This document shows, one piece after another, positions 56,849 through 64,000 of a stretch of DNA of 64,000 nucleotides (its first letter is position 1; every line of letters begins with the position of its first letter). The stretch comes from Watersipora subatra (lineage: Eukaryota > Bryozoa > Gymnolaemata > Cheilostomatida > Watersiporidae). Below the pieces are notes generated by a model. It saw only the letters and a program-made list of their open reading frames with translations. It did no database searches and had not been told where the DNA came from. The translations under genes were made by a program, and so were the position numbers. Location of the stretch: NCBI RefSeq assembly GCF_963576615.1, contig NC_088717.1, positions 53,448,526-53,512,525 of the forward strand. The letters are read 5' to 3'.

Positions 56849-58718
56849 ATGGGGAAGTTTACTTGTCTCATAGCTATTGGTGAGACTTGTTACATTTTAT
56901 TATGTGTATGTATGTACAATTTGTTATTAGCAATAATAATTATAAAAATGGCATTTTTCGCTACATGCCAGCAGAAGCAAAAAAATAAAAAACAGAAATC
57001 AGAAATCATTGACGGAGTTAAAAAAGAGTGTTTTATGGCTTAGTAGTCTAATAGTATTGCGTAGAAGTTGAGAGAGTGAATTGAAGGTTGTAGTAACTGA
57101 AAGTTCATAAACTGAAACAAATGATGTTGGATGTAGTGTGCTGGTGTCACAAAATATAAAATAATGTTTGTCGTATGTGAAAGGATATATACAAATATAC
57201 TGGGCAAAATATTGCTATATATTGCCCAATATATAAACACTTATTATTATTTACTTATTATTATATAATATACATAACTAATAAATATTTCAACATATAG
57301 TAGTTATATAAACAATATTACACAGGTTATACCAAGCCAATAATGCTTGCATTTACAATGTTGTAGGTATTCTGGGTTTTGGACTAGAGTGCTGCCATAG
57401 CCAATGTAAGTTGATATTATATTGTATAAACTCTGTTTTGACATTTATTATGATACAAACAGATCACACATCTCTAAGTTTCTCGCAGAATTTGACATTT
57501 CTCAACTTATCTCTCAAAAGTATAGCCTAAAACTGATTTGAACTATGGTCATACCTCGACATATTATCTTAACACGTTCCTGGACTGAGTTTGTATGTCA
57601 TTTCACTCGGGTCTTAAAGCACTGTTTTCTATATAAAAAAAAAACTAAATACAAATTACTTCATTATCATGTTATAAAAAGTCACATGAATCAAGATACT
57701 GTGATGGAAAAAGTGTTTTTAATTGTTAGTTGTTAAAGCCTGCAACAAAATGTAACATTTCTATGCACGCTACTGTAAGTTTTTACCTGCGAGACAGACA
57801 TAGTGCCTAATGGAAGTCTGAGAGACTTGACAGCAACAAGTTCAGTACACTAAACTTTTGGGACGCTATGTAACAGAAACTTTGAATTTAGTTCAAATTA
57901 ATTTGGCATACTAAACATTAAAATTTAAAGAAAAAAAAACATATTAAAACAATATTAAAAAAAACATACTAAAATTAAGTTTTCATCAGTTTCTAAACTT
58001 ACTTTAATTTAGTCGTTTCAACTTTTCATTATTTGTTTTTGGTTTGGCACTTTTTGCCTCATGCTCTCTATAACTGCAAGCTGACTTTTTAAAAACTTTT
58101 CAAACTGATATGAGGAGAAAGACAGAAAGATGCAATTTTTGAAAGCGGCCTCTCTCACACTTGGAAATATAGTGGCTATCGAGAGCCGCCATTTATTAAA
58201 AAGATTACTCGTATGTTAAAGTAGAAAATAGAACAAAGTATAAAAGTACCTTTTTCTCATATGTAGGTATGACTGCACATAATTTGTTATAAATATGCTA
58301 AGCTGTATATACTAAACTATTACAATACATTAAACTCTATAGCTGATGTATCACATTGAACACAGCTGGATAGTATGTTTTGTGCATCATATTAGAGCGA
58401 ACTCAGGGTCAAGGTGAGTCTTTTTCGAAAAAATAATTAAAGCATCTAAACCTTGATAAGAGTGAAAAATAAGGCTTTTATGTGAAACAAGTTACAGGCT
58501 GTGTAGATGTAGTAGCAATATATAGACGTAATAGTAGATGTACAACAGATATTTGCATTGTTGTTTTATAGTGACGTCATGCGCTGATGTCCAGAGTTGT
58601 GTTACCTACCAAGAATCTGCTATCTGTAATGCTTTGGGACAGAGAGAGATGGTCTGCATCAGTCATGTATCTTGTTTTCAAATTATCACAGACATCAGTG
58701 CAGGCTGCGCAAATGATG
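56849..58718 (+). CDS. TSP-C: first three exons of a third TSP-family gene (partial)
   Basis: Exon 1 is 56849-56879 (MGKFTCLIAI, 31 nt, donor G|GTGAGA), exon 2 is 57367-57405 (ILGFGLECCHSQ, 39 nt) and exon 3 is 58572-58718 (SCADVQSCVTYQESAIC ... ISAGC). All are in phase 1, as in TSP-A/B, and exon 1 has exactly the same length and pattern as TSP-B exon 1 (MAKFTTLISL). Exon 3 keeps the six cysteines, with slightly shifted spacing (C-x5-C-x8-C-x9-C-x5-C-x10-C). No later exon was found before the window end; intron 3 immediately contains a CCCACGACC element. The gene either continues beyond 64000 or is truncated. TSP1 domains are therefore inferred, not seen. Confidence 0.8.
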
Positions 58719-58749
58719 GTAAGACCATATGAGGCATTATGCGTATTTT

Positions 58750-59766
58750 CCCACGACCAAACAGAGCGAAGCGATTGGTTGGGAGATTTATGATAAATGC
58801 ACATGTGCACACAACTCCCGAAAATTATTCATCAACAATGAGACGAACCCTTGTATCAAAATTTCATCAACAAATTTAACCATCGTTTTGTAGAGTCGTT
58901 AAAGTATAATAGCAATACAAAACACATACAAACCTATTTAAATATGTTACCAAGTTTTTGTAAACCGTCGGCATTATCTTAAAAATTACACATCTGATCG
59001 AATTATACACAAATAGACAGATTTATTTAGACGAAAATCGTCATTAAAACTTGTTAAGCCTCACTTTTATCAAAGTTAAGATCAGAAATTGAAACGCCGA
59101 GCAACAGGGAATAGAATGATTAAGTCGAGCGCATTTCACGAAAAGAAAAACGTGCACATTTCATCAGTCTATAGCATTGTCGAATTGCCTAAGGTTTCTG
59201 TGATTAACGTAGGAGTACTGAAATCGTTTCATTTTTGCCGATTTCAAAGTATCTGACATTTTAGACACACTTGAGTACTTTAGTATTCTAACTGATGTCC
59301 AACACAGTGTAAGTAAAGGAAATGACGATGATATTTTTTCTAACAATTTTTATGAGATTACGATATTTAATTATAAGTTGGGATATTCTTCTTGATACTT
59401 CTTGATATTGTTGCCTATGAGGTTTTGAAATGTAAACAAAATTGTGCATTGGTTTTATATTATTACTATATTAATAATATTGGTTATTCTAATAATATCA
59501 GTGCATTTTACTTCTAATATTGGCCAATGTTGCATTTCTCCTATTGCAGGGGGAGAGATATAAACATATAATCTTTTCCTTTCATTATTGCTGTTTGTTG
59601 TATATAATAACACCCACGCCCAGTACGTTACAGCTACCATTGCAGTTATCCTATTGCACTGCGGTGCCATTTGATTGCTAATATTGCATTTCTCAACCAT
59701 CACTACCCTTTCTTCTTTTCCAATATCACTTTGGTCGTGGGCTGTATGACAGTCGAATTTCTAGTT
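58750..59766 (+). mobile_element. CCCACGACC element, copy B
   Basis: A 1-kb copy beginning CCCACGACCAAACAGAGCGA, 31 bp past the TSP-C exon 3 donor, and ending TTTGGTCGTGGGC ... CTAGTT. It lacks the internal expansion and nested insertion of copy A. The 82-codon frame on its minus strand recurs in copy C, which reflects recent shared ancestry. Confidence 0.85.
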
Positions 59767-59834
59767 ATACATTGATAAAAAAATAGTAAGATAAAGTACA
59801 AAATAGGATGCAGGTTTCACTTTAATACATTAAT

Positions 59835-60055
59835 TGTATTTTAGTGCATGTGTATACGTGTGTCTGTGTGTGTAGTTTGTGTGCGTGCGTGTGTATGTTT
59901 GTTAGAGGTATTTGGTATGTACGGCGTATGCTGTGTGTGCCGTGTGTGACGTGTGTGACATGTATGTTGTGTGCGCTGTGTGTGCTGTGTTTTCTGTGTG
60001 TGTTGTCTGTGCTGTGTGTGATGTGTGTCTGTCTGTCTGTTAGTCTGTGTGAGCG
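59835..60055. repeat. TG-rich microsatellite
   Basis: Imperfect GTGTGTGC / TGTGTGACGTG runs; the Cys/Val-rich frame across it is an artefact. Confidence 0.9.
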
Positions 60056-60059
60056 CTAA

Positions 60060-60635
60060 AAGTTTTCACAATTTTTGCCAATTTTATTTAAACTTCACAT
60101 ATACATTGTATGTGCTCTGTCCTAAAGCAAAGTTGCTAAAAGTATTTTAATTTCTTACTCTTCTTCAAAGCTCAGTTTTAGAACCAGACTTTTACACGCC
60201 GACCCGAGGGCTTTTTACTTGAACATTAAATAAATCTCAAACATCGTTGAGCTTATTGCTAATGTTCAATATAAAAATTGAGACTGGTCAGACCATAGTC
60301 GTTTATTTATATTTTTAATAGGTGAACACATGGCATTGCTGAGTAATAAAAAAGTTAAATCAAAATTTTTTTTTAACATATAACAACAGTTATCGTACTA
60401 AGGTTCAAATTTCATATTGTAGAAAAAGTGTTTTGTGAAGTTCAAACAAATTATAAGAAAAATTAAAACACCTACAAGGTTGCAAACTTTTACAAAATAC
60501 TGTAACTTTCAAAGTGTCTACCATGAAAAAAGTTTTTAGAACAATTGAACTAAACTAAATAGAAAAATAAAACAATTGTATTTAAATGTAAATGAGAAAT
60601 AATAAGCAAGTATTGACTAAATAAAGTCTGAACAT
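60060..60635. other. No gene recognised
   Basis: AT-rich DNA, possibly the third intron of TSP-C. Confidence 0.4.
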
Positions 60636-60639
60636 TATC

Positions 60640-60965
60640 CCTACACACTTACTCTTCACTGACCGTTACCTCTCTACACTTACTCTTTACTGAACATTAT
60701 CTCTACACATTTAATCTTTACTTCACATTACCTTTCCACACTTACTCTTTACTGAACATTATATCTACACACTTACTCTTTACTGAACATTACATCTACA
60801 CACTTATTCTTTACTTAACATTACCTCTACACACTTACACTTTACTGAACATTATATCTACACACTTACTCTTTACTGAACATTATCGCTACATACTTAC
60901 TTTTTACTTAGTATTTTCTCTTCACACTTACTTTTTACTGAACATTTCTTCTACACACTTACTTC
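60640..60965. repeat. 32-bp minisatellite
   Basis: About ten units of TTACTGAACATTATATCTAC then ACACTTACTCTT, with point variants. Confidence 0.92.
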
Positions 60966-61307
60966 CTAACAAGTCCATTAATCCAAGCTTGTCTATACAG
61001 TCATTTCATTGGCTACTTTTGATTTCCATGGCTTCGCCGATTCACAGTTAAGTAACCAACAAACAGTCTGTATGTACTTTCAATGTTGTTATCCTCAGCA
61101 GCTTTATCATGTAACTCTCAGTGTCATCAATAAGCATTTCTCAAAATCTAACAGGTAAGAAGCTTTTCTTTGAAAAAAACGCTTTCTTTTGTTAGAAAAA
61201 GTCTGCCGGTTCCCTTTACTGGTTCACATGATTAAATACACTGAGTGCAAACAATAAGACAAATATATATATTATGAATATATAAAATATTCATATCAAA
61301 TATATAT

Positions 61308-61392
61308 ACTAGAATTTCCATGGTCATAAAGCCCACGACCAAAGTAATAATGGAAAAAAAAAGGGTGCTGTTGGTTGTTGAAAAAGTAGTTC
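61308..61392 (-). mobile_element. CCCACGACC element, terminal fragment
   Basis: CTAGAATTTCCATGGTCATA, then GCCCACGACCAAAG and AAGGGTGCTGTTGGTTG match the right end of the family (inverted). The rest is missing. Confidence 0.7.
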
Positions 61393-61394
61393 TC

Positions 61395-61930
61395 AGCAGG
61401 AATTGACAGAGTATAGTGTAAATGAGACTTGTTTGAGATGATATAAAATAAGTTTGAGGGAGCACGACTCTAAAAAGGCGCAACTAACAATTTATTTTGG
61501 AGGTAAAGTTGGGTTGAAACCAGGTATACAAGTAATTGGTAAATTGTTGATATTACAATATCTGTTTAAGTATACAGTATCTGTTAAAGGTCGCGAAGTC
61601 TAGTCTCCTCTCTTTTGCGTTGTAAGATTTGATCATTGATAGCTAATCGAGTGACGCGCTCCCTAGCAAAGTTGTTAAAAAGTAAGTCATTCATTTATGA
61701 TTTGATTTACTCAAACTTATGTTTTACAATAATAAAATAAATATTAATTCAAGCTGTAGACCTAGCCTACTGTACGTAATTTAACTAACAACAGCAATAA
61801 TGAAATATGTTTATTATATCTCTGAAAGGCAACATTAAAAGTAAAATATATTGTAATATACAGTTTGAAAGTTGGTTGTGTTAACCAATTGGTTTTGACA
61901 ACAATATGTAACAAAAATAAATATTAATAA
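61395..61930. other. No gene recognised
   Basis: AT-rich DNA between two copies of the same transposon family. Confidence 0.4.
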
Positions 61931-61931
61931 A

Positions 61932-62979
61932 ACTAGAAGTTCCACTGTCATACAGCCCACAACTAAAAAGATATTGGAAAAAAGAAAGGGTACTGATGGT
62001 TGAGAAATGCAATATTAGCAGTCAAATGGCACTGCAGTGCAATAGTATAACTGCAATGGTAGCTGTAATGTACTGGGCATGGGTTTTATTATATACAACA
62101 AACAGCAATAATGAAAGGAAAAGATTATATGTTTATATCTCTCCCCCAGCAATAGGAGAAATGCAACATTGGCCAATATTAGAAGTAAAATGCACTGATA
62201 TTATTAGAATAGCCAATATTATTAATATAGTAATAATATAAAACCAATGCATAATTTTGTTTACATTTCAAAATGTCATAGCTAACAATATCACGAATTT
62301 GTGATATTTATATAGATTTTTAGAAAATCTGTACTACATAGTCATTGTTCTGTAGTCATCCAAACTTATAATTAAATATTGTAATAACCTCATAAGAACT
62401 GTTAAAAAGTATCATCGTCATTTCCTTTACTTACACTGCATTGGACATCAGTTAGAATACCAAAGTACTCAAAAGTGTCTAAAAATGTCAGTTACTTTGA
62501 AATCGGCAAAATTGAAACGATTTCAGTACTCCTACGTTAATTAAGAAACCTTCGACAATGCTATAGACTAGTTAAATGTGCACGTTATTCTTTTCGTAAA
62601 ATGCGCACGACTTAATCGCTCTATTCTCTGTCGCTCGGCGTTTTAATTTCCGGTCTAATAACGATTTTAATAATCCGGTAATAACGATTTTCGGCCAAAT
62701 AAATCTGTCTACTTATGTATAATCCGATCAGATGGGTTAGTTTTAGGAATATGCGGTAACCTTTCAAAGGCTTGGTAACATATTTAAATAGGTTTATATG
62801 CTTTTTGTATCATTATTATACTTAAACGACTTTACAGAAAAATAGTTAAATTTGTTGATAAGATTTCGTTACAAGAGTTTGGTGACGGCAATTAACGGAT
62901 AATTTTTCGGGAGTTGTGTGCACATGTGCACTTATCATAAATCTCCCAACCAATCGCTCTGCTCTTGTTTGGTTGTGGG
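61932..62979 (-). mobile_element. CCCACGACC element, copy C
   Basis: A full-length copy in the opposite orientation to copy B, from CTAGAAGTTCCACTGTCATA to TTGTTTGGTTGTGGG. With copy B it forms 1-kb inverted repeats separated by about 2.2 kb. Confidence 0.85.
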
Positions 62980-62984
62980 ATCAT

Positions 62985-63525
62985 GAATATAGATAAGTAC
63001 ATGCAATCAGTGCATTTCCGTACAACAGAACAACATGCAAGAGACTGCCAGCTCTCTGTTTCTTGAAATCTCCTTGTCTCATTTTATAGGTGCGTTCTTT
63101 TATTAGGCTCTGCGCTTTAATCGTATCAGTCCATTAATCTATTTTTCTGCTCCTCTTGGTCTCTTTGTCTGTTCCTTTTTACAGGCCGGTTTGACTCATT
63201 CACGGCCAAGCCTCCTGCTGTGTCGAGACTCGGCCTGGCTATAGCGTCAGTTCTGAGTTTAGCTAGGCAGCCGGCCCTGGTCTCTGCGCTCTGGTATCAC
63301 AGTCTATTCATTCGCTTCTCTTCTGCTAACTCCTCTAGTCATCACAAGTTTTTTTTCTGTATAATCATCTTTGTCAACTCATTAATCAAGTCTCTTAGAG
63401 AATGTATTTATCTATACACCATAATTATTTAGCCATACTATTCTGTGTCACTGGCTCTTTGTATATTTCAATAGTGTACAATGATCAGTTGATTGGCACC
63501 CTCAGAACACCAAATTACATTTTAA
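62985..63525. other. GC-richer patch, no gene recognised
   Basis: Around 63183-63300 the sequence is less AT-rich and open (SRLGLAIASVLSLARQPALV) after an acceptor-like TTTTTACAG. No domain or donor supports an exon; a transposon remnant is as likely. Confidence 0.25.
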
Positions 63526-63529
63526 TATG

Positions 63530-63990
63530 ATGCATGGTGATGTATTGCATCAAATTACATTGTGTTGCACTTTATCACAATGTATTCCACTTTACCTCAA
63601 TGCATTTCATTGCATTGTACCACATTACATTGCATGGTTTTATATTATATTTTATTCAATTACACTACATTGCATTTCACTGTATGGCAATACACTACAT
63701 TGCATTGCATTCCATTACTCTCCATTTCACTGAATTTTATTGCACAACATTGCATTACATCAGATTAAATTGCATTACAATATGTCCTATTACATCACGT
63801 CGCTGCATTGTATTGCAATGCATTGCAGTGCATTAAACTCAGTTGTGTTGCAATAAATGGTATAAAACTACATTAAAAAGCTTTAAATTATATCATATTC
63901 TATTAGATTGTATGGAATTGTGCTGTACTTCTTTACTTCGTGTTGAATTGTATTACAATGCACTACATTGCATGCAATTACATGAAATCA
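63530..63990. repeat. Degenerate ATTGCATTACA repeat
   Basis: Five-nucleotide-based low-complexity DNA (CATTG, CATTA, CATTT). Frames across it encode only His/Tyr/Ile-rich artefacts. Confidence 0.85.
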
Positions 63991-64000
63991 CATCAAAATG

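Noticed and set aside
59455..62241. An 81-82 codon frame conserved between copies B and C of the CCCACGACC family
   Set aside because: Conservation follows from recent shared ancestry of the whole 1-kb element; no transposase motif is present and the frame is not kept in copy A.
63527..63836. Three overlapping plus-strand frames
   Set aside because: All come from the degenerate ATTGC/ATTAC repeat.

Overview
This is AT-rich nuclear DNA of an animal. It holds spliced genes with GT-AG introns, TATA-box promoters, tRNA-derived SINEs, Penelope-like and CR1/Jockey-like retroelement remnants, several families of TIR-bearing non-autonomous DNA elements, and many minisatellites. No bacterial operon, phage or organelle gene is visible. 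The gene style and repeats suit a marine invertebrate, probably a lophotrochozoan (bryozoan or mollusc-like); that placement is inference.

Recognisable genes are few. (1) At 1024-4303 (minus) lies the 5' part of a TRIM-like gene: exon 1 encodes a RING-type finger and exon 2 a B-box-type finger. Its 2.9 kb intron carries a 1.3 kb minisatellite whose 42-bp unit looks like the 5' half of a tRNA, plus a dead LINE. (2) A small family of secreted thrombospondin type-1 (TSP1) proteins is present in at least three copies. TSP-A (plus, about 6857/8997-15443) and TSP-B (minus, 22894-26261) point tail to tail. The first three exons of TSP-C (plus, 56849-58718) lie near the right end. TSP-A and TSP-B share intron positions and phases and the same layout: signal peptide, a six-cysteine module, a second small module, two TSP1 repeats, and a very basic tail with identical C-x8-C-x10-C-x4-C spacing. 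A decayed copy of the second TSP1 exon sits just upstream of TSP-B (26950-27048). (3) At 33409-34200 (plus) are one or two unrecognised coding exons; the second reads straight into a 189-bp foldback transposon.

The rest is repeat-dominated. Two Penelope-like element (PLE) remnants keep the GIY-YIG endonuclease region (11157-11564 plus; 49205-50215 minus). Each has a hammerhead ribozyme fold just downstream, and the first also has one on the opposite strand just upstream. DNA elements include TTAA-flanked foldback elements (20702-21580, 34124-34312, 42504-43380), a roughly 1-kb family starting CCCACGACCAAA (46093-47763, 58750-59766, 61932-62979), a nested hAT-like element with an 8-bp target duplication (46809-46997), a mariner-like element inside a 38-bp array (36095-37013), two Harbinger-like MITEs (34410-34884, 52974-53332), an element with 16-bp TIRs and an 11-bp minisatellite core (44960-45361), a GATCTGAC foldback family (four copies), a 634-bp palindrome (10369-11002) and a possible Helitron 3' end (55360-55390).

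All exon models were read by eye from splice signals and paralog comparison. The TSP models are strong because independent copies agree; the TRIM-like and 33.4-kb models are less certain.
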